In this document: positions 24,768 to 31,764 of the stretch, piece by piece
Layout: every line of letters begins with the position of its first letter
Position numbering within the stretch: the stretch's first letter is position 1
The notes under the pieces: generated by a model
Seen by the model: the letters and a program-made list of their open reading frames with translations, nothing else
What the model was told of the DNA's origin: nothing
Database searches by the model: none
From: Thermophilibacter mediterraneus
GTDB taxonomy: Bacteria; Actinomycetota; Coriobacteriia; Coriobacteriales; Atopobiaceae
Assembly: GCF_900119385.1 (NCBI RefSeq)
Contig: NZ_FPKO01000009.1
Span: 62,001 to 126,000 of the forward strand
Length of the DNA: 64,000 bases
Direction of reading: 5' to 3'
Translations under genes and position numbers: made by a program

Positions 24768-24896
24768 TAGCCCGAGCCAGGCGCACGGTATTGCGCCCCA
24801 AAGCGTGCGTTTGACTCGTACTTTAGAGGCGGCGCGCCAATAGTCCGAGCCAAGCGCACGCTTTGGCGAGAAGAACCGTGCGTCTGGCTCGGACTA
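24768..24896. repeat. two copies of a 55-bp palindromic element (CGAGCC family)
   Basis: Each copy is bounded by CCGAGCC and GGCTCGG, with inner arms GCGCACGCTTT and AGCGTGCGT or CCGTGCGT. Copy 2 carries GGCGAGAAGAAC in its centre and ends inside the stop codon of the following acetyltransferase gene. Two more copies lie at 28288-28415. Confidence 0.8.
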
Positions 24897-25397
24897 CCGT
24901 CCGGCGTCCAGGTCCTTCTCCATGAGGAAGTTCGTGAGTCGCACGCCTGCGCGCACGACGACGTTCTCGTGCAGCACGACGTAGCCCCGGCGCTCGAAGA
25001 ACGGACGAGCCGTGATGGACGCGAGGGTGCGGATGGCCCGCGCGCCCCGCTCGCGCGCCTCGCGCTCGAGCGCCCCCGCGATGAGGCGTGCCGCGCCCCG
25101 ACCCCGGTAATCCTTGTGCACGTAGAGCATGTCGAGAAGGTCCGCGCCCTCGAGGCTGCCAAAGCCCACGAGGGCGCTGCCGTCCCAGGCGCCGAGCGCG
25201 CCCTGTTCGAGCAGCCGGGCGGCCATGCGGCGCACCGGCTCGGCCCCGCCAGGTGCCCATGCCTCGAGCTGCTCGGGCGCGTAGTCTCGCGCGTTCACCG
25301 CGTGCACCGTCTCGTGGAAGAGCTCCGCCGCCGCGGGCGCGTCGCAGGAGGAGAGCGGCGCCAGCCGAAGCGCGGGGCGGGCGGTCCTCTCGCACAT
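24894..25397 (-). CDS. GNAT-family N-acetyltransferase
   Basis: A 167-residue acetyl-CoA-dependent acetyltransferase. Motif A (pyrophosphate-binding) is VHKDYRGRGAARLI near residue 95. The strand-helix ending TARPFFERRGYVVL is about residue 130. The substrate is unknown. Start: ATG after GGAGGGG. It runs with the MerR-type gene upstream (17-bp gap), so the two are probably co-transcribed. Confidence 0.85.
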   Translation of the reverse strand: MCERTARPALRLAPLSSCDAPAAAELFHETVHAVNARDYAPEQLEAWAPGGAEPVRRMAARLLEQGALGAWDGSALVGFGSLEGADLLDMLYVHKDYRGRGAARLIAGALEREARERGARAIRTLASITARPFFERRGYVVLHENVVVRAGVRLTNFLMEKDLDAGR

Positions 25398-25414
25398 GAA
25401 GCCCCTCCTGCCGG

Positions 25415-26200
25415 CTACGCCAGGTAGGACTCGAGCGCGGCGATCAGAAACTCCGTCGCGCCCTCGCCCGCCGCCGTGTCGTAGCACGCGCGGAAGCGCT
25501 CGTCCGCGAGGTACATCTGCGCGAGGCCCTGGTGCGCCTCGCGCGAGTAGCGGCCCTCGCCCCAATGCAGGGCGATCCAGCGCGCGTGCATGCGCGCAAG
25601 CTCGCGGGCCGGTTCGCCCGCCGGGTCACCCGTCGCCATCGCGACGCGCAGCTGCTCCCGGATGGCCCGCTCGAGCTGGCCCTTCTCGTCCCACTCGTCG
25701 CGGGAGAGCGAGGCCAGCCGCTCGTTTGCGGCGTCCACCGCATCGTCCCCGTGGCGCGCTCGCGCCTCGCGGCCATACGCGCGCTCGTTCTCCTCGATCG
25801 CGTGACGCTTGAGCGCCTCGAAGGCGTCGTGCTCGCTCATGTTCCCTATCCTTTCCACCGCAGCCAGGGCTGCCTCAGTGTGAGCTATCGCTCCCTCCAG
25901 TTCTGCCTTCCGCGCGCGCAGGACCAGGAGATGCTCCAAGAGCGTGTCGCGCAGCTCAGAACCCGAGTCGCCAAGCAGGTGGCGAATCGTTGCCAGGGGC
26001 AGGTCGCACGAACGCATGGCGAGAATCGCAGCGAGCCGCCGGGCATCGCGCGACGTATAGACGCGATACCCCGACCGTGTGCGCGCCGGAGCAAGAAGTC
26101 CCAGCTCCTCATAGTGTCGCAGCGTCCGTGCGCTCACGCCCGAGAGATTGGCCAGTTCCCCCACCGTGTATCGGACGTTGCGCACCATGCCTTCGCTCAT
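25415..26200 (-). CDS. MerR-family regulator with TipAS drug-sensing domain
   Basis: A 261-residue regulator. Residues about 10-75 are a MerR HTH with wing (YTVGELANLSGVSARTLRHY). A coiled coil follows to about 125. The C-terminal domain (about 140-255) matches TipAS, which binds peptide antibiotics and related ligands. It shows YSREAHQGLAQMYLADERF near residue 217. Probably a drug-responsive activator of its own operon, which includes the acetyltransferase. Confidence 0.85.
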   Translation of the reverse strand: MSEGMVRNVRYTVGELANLSGVSARTLRHYEELGLLAPARTRSGYRVYTSRDARRLAAILAMRSCDLPLATIRHLLGDSGSELRDTLLEHLLVLRARKAELEGAIAHTEAALAAVERIGNMSEHDAFEALKRHAIEENERAYGREARARHGDDAVDAANERLASLSRDEWDEKGQLERAIREQLRVAMATGDPAGEPARELARMHARWIALHWGEGRYSREAHQGLAQMYLADERFRACYDTAAGEGATEFLIAALESYLA

Positions 26201-26309
26201 GCTCTCGTTGCACCTCCTAGGGACATTGTGAAGCCTGACGCAACGGAAAGGTCAAGCGAGAAGTGCAAAGGGGAATTATAGGGATACATGCGAAACCGTA
26301 TATCTCTGT

Positions 26310-26350
26310 TTGCAATTGGGTATACTTTATTCGAAGTTATTTGATTGCAA
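26310..26350. promoter_or_regulatory. promoter region of the RelB-YoeB module
   Basis: A TATACT -10 (26321-26326) lies between 7-bp inverted repeats TTGCAAT and ATTGCAA. This suggests antitoxin autoregulation. Confidence 0.4.
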
Positions 26351-26359
26351 GGAGTCACC

Positions 26360-26620
26360 ATGTCGGTATCAACTGTACCTCTTGGCAATCGCGTTGACGC
26401 CAACCTCAAGCGCGCCTTCGACGCAACCGCGGAGGAGCTCGGGCTCTCGCCCACCTCAGCGCTCACCGTCTTCATGAAGCGCTTTGTCGAGGAGGGCGGC
26501 TTCCCCTTCGCCGTTCGTAAGCGCATGCCCACCGAGGCGGAGTACGCCGCCGAGATGGACGCTCGCTATCGCGCGATGCGCAACGGCAGCGAGCAGACGC
26601 ACGACCTCGTGGAGGCATAG
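26360..26620 (+). CDS. relB: RelB/DinJ-family antitoxin
   Basis: An 86-residue antitoxin with the ribbon-helix-helix N-terminus of the DinJ/RelB type: VPLGNRVDANLKRAFDATAE, then LGLSPTSALTVFMKRFV. The C-terminus is toxin-binding. The stop codon directly abuts the YoeB start. Start: ATG after AAGGAG. Confidence 0.88.
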   Translation: MSVSTVPLGNRVDANLKRAFDATAEELGLSPTSALTVFMKRFVEEGGFPFAVRKRMPTEAEYAAEMDARYRAMRNGSEQTHDLVEA

Positions 26621-26890
26621 ATGCCCTACCTCTGGGATGACCAGGCGTGGGCCGACTACCAGTACTGGCTGACACAGGACAAGAAGACCCTGCGACGCAT
26701 CAACGCGCTGCTCAAGGACATCGCAAGAACCGGTGGAACGGAGCGCGGCATCGGGAAGAGCGAGCTGCTCAGGCACTCAGCAGAGGGCCTGAGCAGCGTC
26801 CGTATAGACGCAAAGAATCGGCTAACCTACAAGGTCGAGGACGGAGTCGTGCGCGTGGTCTCGTGCCGCGGGCACTACGAGGACCGCTAG
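26621..26890 (+). CDS. yoeB: YoeB/Txe-family mRNA interferase toxin
   Basis: An 89-residue ribosome-dependent mRNA-cleaving toxin. YoeB features are WADYQYWLTQDKKTLRRIN, the GIGKSELL motif and the C-terminal RGHYED with the catalytic His-Tyr pair. Its gene directly follows the antitoxin stop with no gap, so translation is coupled. The pairing of a DinJ/RelB-type antitoxin with YoeB is a common mixed arrangement. Confidence 0.88.
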   Translation: MPYLWDDQAWADYQYWLTQDKKTLRRINALLKDIARTGGTERGIGKSELLRHSAEGLSSVRIDAKNRLTYKVEDGVVRVVSCRGHYEDR

Positions 26891-26899
26891 GCCGGCGCG

Positions 26900-27541
26900 T
26901 CACGCGTCCTTGCGCGCCACCGCGACGCAGGCCGTGACGCCCACGCGGTGCCAGCTCACCCGGCTGAACCACGTTCCCAGAATGTCACGCATCTCAGACT
27001 CGGAGTAGATGCGCACGTCACCCTCGCGCGAGCGCGGCATCCACGCGTTCATGAGCGCCCGGGCCGGAGCGGGCTGCCAGACGTCGCCCAGCACGAGCGC
27101 GCCTCCCGCCACGAGCACCCGCCACGCTTGGAACGCAGCCCTTTCCGGATCCGGGTAGTGGTGGAACGAGTCGTTGCAGACCACCACGTCAAAGGCGCCG
27201 TCATGGAAGGGCAGGCGCTCCGCGTCGCCGAGAAGGACCTCGGCTCGTCCCGCCAGCCGCGCGCGGGCCACCTCGACCATGCGCGGCGAGAGGTCCACTC
27301 CCGTGAGCCCGCACCCCAGGATAGCGTCGAGCAGGCGCTCCGCGAGCGCGCCCGTCCCGCAGCCGAGGTCGAGCACGCGCGGGGCCGGCATGCCCGCCAC
27401 AGCGCGCACCGCCTCGCCAACAACGTGCTGGTAGAGGCGTCGGGCATGGTCGCCCTCCATGCCCTCGTCGTAGGTTGCGGCCTGCGCGTCGAACGCGGCG
27501 CGCGTACGGACGCGCAGAAGCTCGGCGTTCTTCTCGTCCAT
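26900..27541 (-). CDS. class I SAM-dependent methyltransferase
   Basis: A 213-residue methyltransferase. Motif I VLDLGCGTGALAERLL is near residue 56. The acidic loop VDLSPRMVE follows, then DAERLPFHDGAFDVVVCNDSFHHYPDP. The UbiE/Methyltransf_11 type suggests a small-molecule substrate, perhaps a xenobiotic. Start: ATG after AAGGAG. Its promoter carries a site like the operator of the upstream TetR gene, so that regulator probably controls it. Confidence 0.85.
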   Translation of the reverse strand: MDEKNAELLRVRTRAAFDAQAATYDEGMEGDHARRLYQHVVGEAVRAVAGMPAPRVLDLGCGTGALAERLLDAILGCGLTGVDLSPRMVEVARARLAGRAEVLLGDAERLPFHDGAFDVVVCNDSFHHYPDPERAAFQAWRVLVAGGALVLGDVWQPAPARALMNAWMPRSREGDVRIYSESEMRDILGTWFSRVSWHRVGVTACVAVARKDA

Positions 27542-27556
27542 TCCCGTCTCCTTTTG

Positions 27557-27574
27557 TTGAGCAATGTTCAATAC
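27557..27574. promoter_or_regulatory. TetR operator at the methyltransferase promoter
   Basis: On the minus strand TATTGAACATTGCTCAA shares TATTGAACATT..TCAA with the perfect palindrome at 28251-28275 upstream of the tetR gene. Confidence 0.6.
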
Positions 27575-27583
27575 AACGTCTCG

Positions 27584-27615
27584 AAAAGAGCCCCGGACCA
27601 AGCCGGGGCGGTTTT
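27584..27615. terminator. terminator after the tetR gene
   Basis: GCCCCGG/CCGGGGC arms with a six-base loop are followed on the minus strand by TCTTTT. It separates the tetR transcript from the methyltransferase promoter. Confidence 0.75.
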
Positions 27616-27616
27616 C

Positions 27617-28219
27617 CTATCTCGAGGCCGCGGCGAGCGCGTCCCCCGCACGAAACTCGGCGAGAAGCGCGCGCAGGTAGCGGCGCGCCGCGGCAATCGC
27701 GGCCTCGTCCGGCATGCCCGGGCCGCTCGCAAGCCCCACGCACCCGTAGACCATGATGGCCGCGAGCTGGTTCGCATCCGCTGCGGGCGCCCCCCGCTCC
27801 GCCGCATCGAGCTCGAGCGCGGCTCGCAGGTGCGGCCGCACCGCCTCGCACATGGCGAGCGAGAGACGATCGTGCAGCGCGCCCGCGCCCTCGGCGTGAA
27901 AGAACTCGGCATAGGGATAGCCGTCGTGGGCAGCCCCCGCCTCGAGCGCGCGCTCGAGCCTCTCGTCGAGCGAGGGCCCCCGCTCGTCAAGGACCTCGCA
28001 CACATGCTCCGCACAGCGGCGCGCGTAGTCCTCGATCGCGGCGGAGAAGAGCGCCTGCTTGGAGTCGAAGTAGTGGTACGCGAGGCCGGGCGCGACACCC
28101 GCGGCCCGCGCCACCGCGCGCACGGACACGTTGTCGTAGCCCTGCTCGGCGAAGAGCCGCATCGCGCACGCCAGCAGCTCGCGCCTGCGCTCCTCGGGCT
28201 CCTTCACGGTCCTTGTCAT
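27617..28219 (-). CDS. TetR-family repressor
   Basis: A 200-residue TetR protein. The HTH is about residues 25-47 (VSVRAVARAAGVAPGLAYHYF). The variable C-terminal domain presumably binds a ligand. The start is the ATG after GGGAGGTGG; a GTG three codons earlier overlaps the ribosome site. It has a perfect palindrome in its own promoter and a second, partial copy before the downstream methyltransferase, so it is probably the local repressor of both. Confidence 0.85.
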   Translation of the reverse strand: MTRTVKEPEERRRELLACAMRLFAEQGYDNVSVRAVARAAGVAPGLAYHYFDSKQALFSAAIEDYARRCAEHVCEVLDERGPSLDERLERALEAGAAHDGYPYAEFFHAEGAGALHDRLSLAMCEAVRPHLRAALELDAAERGAPAADANQLAAIMVYGCVGLASGPGMPDEAAIAAARRYLRALLAEFRAGDALAAASR

Positions 28220-28250
28220 GCGCGCCACCTCCCAGCTTCGGAGGCTAACA

Positions 28251-28275
28251 CGCTATTGAACATTAGTCAATAGCG
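28251..28275. promoter_or_regulatory. TetR operator (perfect palindrome)
   Basis: CGCTATTGA and TCAATAGCG are separated by seven bases (ACATTAG), 31 bp ahead of the tetR start codon. Confidence 0.75.
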
Positions 28276-28287
28276 TGGCGATACCGC

Positions 28288-28415
28288 CTAGCCCGAGCCT
28301 TGCGAACAGTTCCGACCAAGAAAGCGTGCGTCTGGCTCGGGCTTGGCGTTCTTCTCGGCTTTGTCCGAGCCTAACGCACGCTCTCTTGCCCCAGAGCGTG
28401 CGTCTGGCTCGGAAT
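28288..28415. repeat. two more copies of the 55-bp CGAGCC palindrome
   Basis: Copies at 28288-28343 and 28361-28415 share bounding CCGAGCC/GGCTCGG and inner AGCGTGCGTCTGG with the pair at 24768-24896. GTTCTTCTC lies between them. Confidence 0.8.
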
Positions 28416-28444
28416 ACGCTCCCGCAACGCCCTTGTCCCTTTCT

Positions 28445-28471
28445 CTAAACCTATCGTATACTAGGTTTTAG
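28445..28471. promoter_or_regulatory. operator of the second TetR gene
   Basis: CTAAACCTA and TAGGTTTTAG form inverted arms around TCGTATAC, about 28 bp upstream of the start codon; the centre could also serve as a -10. Confidence 0.6.
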
Positions 28472-28498
28472 CGACAACGGGACACCACGGAAGGCAGT

Positions 28499-29122
28499 AT
28501 GGGACGACCGGCCGGGCCAACGCGCGACACCAAGCGCCTCATCTGCGAGCGCGCCCTCGAGGTGTTTGCCGAGAAGGGCTACGCCGCGGCAACGATGCGC
28601 GACGTCGCGGCCGCGGTGGGCATGCGCGACGCCTCCCTCTACAGCCACTACCCCAGCAAGCAGGCCATCTTCGACGCGGCGGTGGAACACCAGCTCGATC
28701 GCCTCACGCAGGCGCTGCGCTCCCGGCGCGCCCTCGCCCACCCCACCGACGACGCGAGCGCCTACCTCGCGGACGGTCCCGCGCTCACCGAGGTGGTTCT
28801 CGCCAGCTACGAGCCCCTCTTCGCAGACGCCGGCATCGTGCGCCTGCGCCACGTGCTCGAGGGTGCGCGCCATGCGGACCCGCGCTGCGACGAGCTCTAC
28901 CGCACCGTCTTCGTCGAGCGCCCGCTCGAGCTGCAGCGCGCGATCTTCTCGCGCCTCGTCGACGCCGGCCTCTTCTCCCCCTGCGACGTCGACCTCGCGG
29001 CCCGGCAGTTCCACGGCCCCGTGTTCCTCGCGCTCTGCGAGGACGCGCCCTGGCCGGAGGCGCGCCGCCTCGTCGAGCGCCACCTCGTGGCGTTTCTCGC
29101 CCAGCATCGAGCGAAGGAGTGA
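28499..29122 (+). CDS. TetR-family repressor upstream of a flavodoxin gene
   Basis: A 207-residue TetR protein: HTH MRDVAAAVGMRDASLYSHYPSK near residue 37-58, then an all-helical ligand domain. Start: ATG eight bases after GGAAGG. It is followed after 2 bp by a flavodoxin-like gene, so both are in one operon that the regulator probably controls through the palindrome at 28445. Confidence 0.85.
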   Translation: MGRPAGPTRDTKRLICERALEVFAEKGYAAATMRDVAAAVGMRDASLYSHYPSKQAIFDAAVEHQLDRLTQALRSRRALAHPTDDASAYLADGPALTEVVLASYEPLFADAGIVRLRHVLEGARHADPRCDELYRTVFVERPLELQRAIFSRLVDAGLFSPCDVDLAARQFHGPVFLALCEDAPWPEARRLVERHLVAFLAQHRAKE

Positions 29123-29124
29123 GC

Positions 29125-29661
29125 ATGAGCACCGCCGTCGTCTACTGCTCGCAGACCGGGTTCACCGAGAGGTACGCCCGCTGGCTCGCCGACTCCGTCG
29201 GCTGCGAGCCCATCCCGTTTGCCGAGCGCGGGTCCGCCGCCGTCGAGGCCGCCGACACCGTGGTGCTTCTGGGCTGGTTCCACGCGGGGGGCCTCAAGGG
29301 GGCGCGCTGGCTGCGCTCCCTCATGGACGCCCGGCCCGAGCGCCGCTACGTCGTGGTCGGCGTGGGGGCCTACCCCATGCCGAGCGACGAGTGGCCCAGG
29401 AGCGAGACCGACGCCGCCTTCGAGCACGCCTTCCCGCACGAGCGTTACCCCCACCTCGCGCGCTTCTACTGCCAGGGCGGCTTTGACTTCGACCGCCTGT
29501 GCGCCGTTGACAAGCTGGCCATGCGCGCCTTCTTCCGCATGCAGGCCAAGGCGGCAAAGACCGACCCGCGCGCCGCCTTCGCGCTCGACGCCATGCGAGA
29601 GGGCTTCGACGGGACGCGGCGCGAGTACCTCGAGCCGGTGCTCGACCACCTGCGGGGCTGA
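29125..29661 (+). CDS. flavodoxin-like protein
   Basis: A 178-residue flavodoxin-fold protein. The FMN phosphate loop is SQTGFTERYA near residue 9. The strand-loop VVLLGWFHAGGLKGARWL follows near residue 46, as in Flavodoxin_5-type proteins, and ends in a helical tail. It probably carries electrons with bound FMN. The partner is unknown. It meets the AlkZ-like gene tail to tail with only 4 bp between stop codons and no terminator. Confidence 0.75.
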   Translation: MSTAVVYCSQTGFTERYARWLADSVGCEPIPFAERGSAAVEAADTVVLLGWFHAGGLKGARWLRSLMDARPERRYVVVGVGAYPMPSDEWPRSETDAAFEHAFPHERYPHLARFYCQGGFDFDRLCAVDKLAMRAFFRMQAKAAKTDPRAAFALDAMREGFDGTRREYLEPVLDHLRG

Positions 29662-29665
29662 GACG

Positions 29666-30811
29666 TTACTCCCCCGCTCCCCCGCGCGCACGCAGCTCGC
29701 TCGGGAGGCCGTCCGTGTCGAAGGGGCGCGGGGCCGGCGCGTCCTTCTCGCCCCTAAAGAGCACCTCAACCCGCTCCGGCGAGAAGAACCTCCTCGCGCG
29801 GCCCGCGATCGTCGCGCGCGCCGTGCCCGAGAGCGGGCGGAACTCCGTGACCGTCACGCGGCGCCCCTCGCGCCTCCAGCGCGCACGCGCGCGGCCCCGG
29901 TAGAGGACCGTCGCGAAGACGATGCCCGCCCGGTTGGTGACGCGCGGCAGGTCCCGCTCGTCGATGAGGCGGGAGCGGTCGCGATAGCCCAGCACGAGCT
30001 GGTCGAAGGGCGCGAGAAGGACGCAGCCGGGCACGCGCGCCTCCGACGGCGAGGGCAGCTCGCCGAGGTAGGCCAGCTCGACTCCCCCGCAGGTCAGCTT
30101 GCGCAGCGGCAGCGCCGATCGCCGGGCCAGCTCGGCCACCTCCGAGACGCGGTACCCCAGGAATGAGGCACAGTCCTGCAGCGTGGCGGGACCGTAGCGC
30201 TCGAAGTAGCGGCCGACGAGCTCGGCGCGCGCCTCATCGCGCGGCCGCCAGTCGACGGGCTCGGGAGGAACGGAGAAGCGCCTGTCCGTCCCCGGCTCGT
30301 AGACGAGCTCCCCGCGGTCGCACATCTCCTTGAGCAGCCCGCCCCAGCCGTTGAACACGCGCGCGAGCAGCCACTCCGACATTCCCGCCGCGCGGCACGC
30401 CTCCTTGAGCTCCTCGCGCCCGCGCGGGCCGGACGACACCTCGGCACGGATGACGTCTGCCCAGCGCGCCGCCTCGTCGGCCGGGATGCCCCAGCCGCCC
30501 CAGAGGTCGGCGAGCGGGCCGCGGTTGTCGCGGGCGGAGAGGTGCAGGCCCAGCTCGCGTGCCGGAACCACGTGAATGGTCCCCCGGTGCGACCAGATCT
30601 TGACCAGGCCGCGCCCCCAGCCCTCCGGCGTGAAGTCGGCCGCGCGGGCGCGCAGGGCGTCGCGCGGGCCGGTGGGGAACTGCGCCTGGAGTCCCAGCAG
30701 GTCGGAGGCCACCTGCGCGCACGACGCGTCGCGGCGCAGCAGGTGCTGGCGCTCCAGCGTGACGCCCAGGAGCTCGGCGCGGGTGAGCGCCGGGCCGGTG
30801 GGCGCGGTCAC
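29666..30811 (-). CDS. AlkZ-like winged-helix DNA glycosylase
   Basis: A 381-residue protein of the HTH_42/AlkZ (YcaQ) type, built of tandem winged helices. The catalytic QxQ motif appears as GLQAQF near residue 37. Members remove alkylated or crosslinked bases from DNA, often beside toxins. The C-terminal half contains LLAPFDQLVLGYRDRSR typical of the family. Start: a GTG overlapping the previous gene's stop (GTGA), so translation is coupled to the Ogt-GNAT gene, also a DNA-repair protein. Confidence 0.85.
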   Translation of the reverse strand: MTAPTGPALTRAELLGVTLERQHLLRRDASCAQVASDLLGLQAQFPTGPRDALRARAADFTPEGWGRGLVKIWSHRGTIHVVPARELGLHLSARDNRGPLADLWGGWGIPADEAARWADVIRAEVSSGPRGREELKEACRAAGMSEWLLARVFNGWGGLLKEMCDRGELVYEPGTDRRFSVPPEPVDWRPRDEARAELVGRYFERYGPATLQDCASFLGYRVSEVAELARRSALPLRKLTCGGVELAYLGELPSPSEARVPGCVLLAPFDQLVLGYRDRSRLIDERDLPRVTNRAGIVFATVLYRGRARARWRREGRRVTVTEFRPLSGTARATIAGRARRFFSPERVEVLFRGEKDAPAPRPFDTDGLPSELRARGGAGE

Positions 30812-31764
30812 GGGGCCACCCCGTCGTCGCGGTCGGGACGGCGCATGAAGAGCAGCGGGTAGGGACGGCCATCGTCGTCGACGGGGGTGCGACGGTACGC
30901 GGAGAAGCCCAGGTGCTCGTAGAAGCCGACGGCCTGCGCGTTCTGCTCGTTGACGGAGACCTCCCGCGCGCCGAGCAGGCAGACGGCGCGCTCCATGAGG
31001 AGGCGCCCCACGCCGCGCCCGCGCGAGGCGGGGTCCACGAAGAGCATCTCGACGAACGCGTCGCCCATGCCGAGAAACCCCACCGGCACGCCCGCGCGGC
31101 TCGCCACGAGCAGGCGGGGAACCCCGTCGACGGCCCCCGGGACGACGGGCGCCATCCGCTCGACCTCGCCCGGCAGCAGAAAGCCGTGCGTTGCGCGCAC
31201 GGAGCGCTCCCACACGCCCACGAGCGAGCGCACGAGCGCGGCGGGACGCTCGGAGACCTCGTCGACGACCAGGCCCTCGCGCTCCAGGGCGAGAAGCGCC
31301 CGCTTGCGCCAGACCCCGCCGGCGTATCCCGTGAGGCTCCCGTCAGAGCCGAGCACGCGATGGCACCCCACGATCACCGAGACGGGGTTGCGGCCCACCG
31401 CCGACCCCACGGCGCGCGCCGAGGTGGGGCGACCGAGGCTCGCGCCGACGCGCGACGCGAGCTCGCCGTAGGTGACGGTGCGTCCGTACGGCACCTCGCG
31501 CAGGGCGGCCCAGACGCAGCGCTGGAAGGGCGTCCCCGCGAGCAGGAGCTCCGGCGGCCCCACGTCCTTCTCGCCTGCGAAGTACGCGCGGAGCCAGGTG
31601 CGCGCGACGTCGAAGACGGGCAGGTCGTCGAGGGGACTCGCGTCCGGCGAGAGCCCCGCGGCGGCGTGGCGCTGGCCCGCGAACCACAGGCCGGTGAGCG
31701 CGCGACCGTCGCTCGCGAGCAGCACCTCGCCCAGCGGGGTATCGTATGCGGTCGTGTGGCGCAT
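30808..31764 (-). CDS. ogt: O6-alkylguanine-DNA alkyltransferase fused to GNAT acetyltransferase
   Basis: A 318-residue protein if begun at its own ATG, which follows GAGGGAGGG and a GCGCTACCAT promoter word at 31790. Residues about 1-170 are Ogt: the active-site Cys lies in VIVGCHRVLGSDGSLTGYAGG. The usual PCHR is GCHR here. Residues about 185-318 are a GNAT domain with motif A VDPASRGRGVGRLLMER and VNEQNAQAVGFYEHLGFS. It would repair alkylated guanine; the GNAT partner's role is unknown. The frame stays open upstream into the MFS transporter. Confidence 0.8.
   Translation of the reverse strand: MRHTTAYDTPLGEVLLASDGRALTGLWFAGQRHAAAGLSPDASPLDDLPVFDVARTWLRAYFAGEKDVGPPELLLAGTPFQRCVWAALREVPYGRTVTYGELASRVGASLGRPTSARAVGSAVGRNPVSVIVGCHRVLGSDGSLTGYAGGVWRKRALLALEREGLVVDEVSERPAALVRSLVGVWERSVRATHGFLLPGEVERMAPVVPGAVDGVPRLLVASRAGVPVGFLGMGDAFVEMLFVDPASRGRGVGRLLMERAVCLLGAREVSVNEQNAQAVGFYEHLGFSAYRRTPVDDDGRPYPLLFMRRPDRDDGVAP

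Noticed and set aside
24768-28415. tRNA-like or attenuator role for the CGAGCC palindromes
   Set aside because: No acceptor or anticodon features are present and there is no consistent T-run after them.
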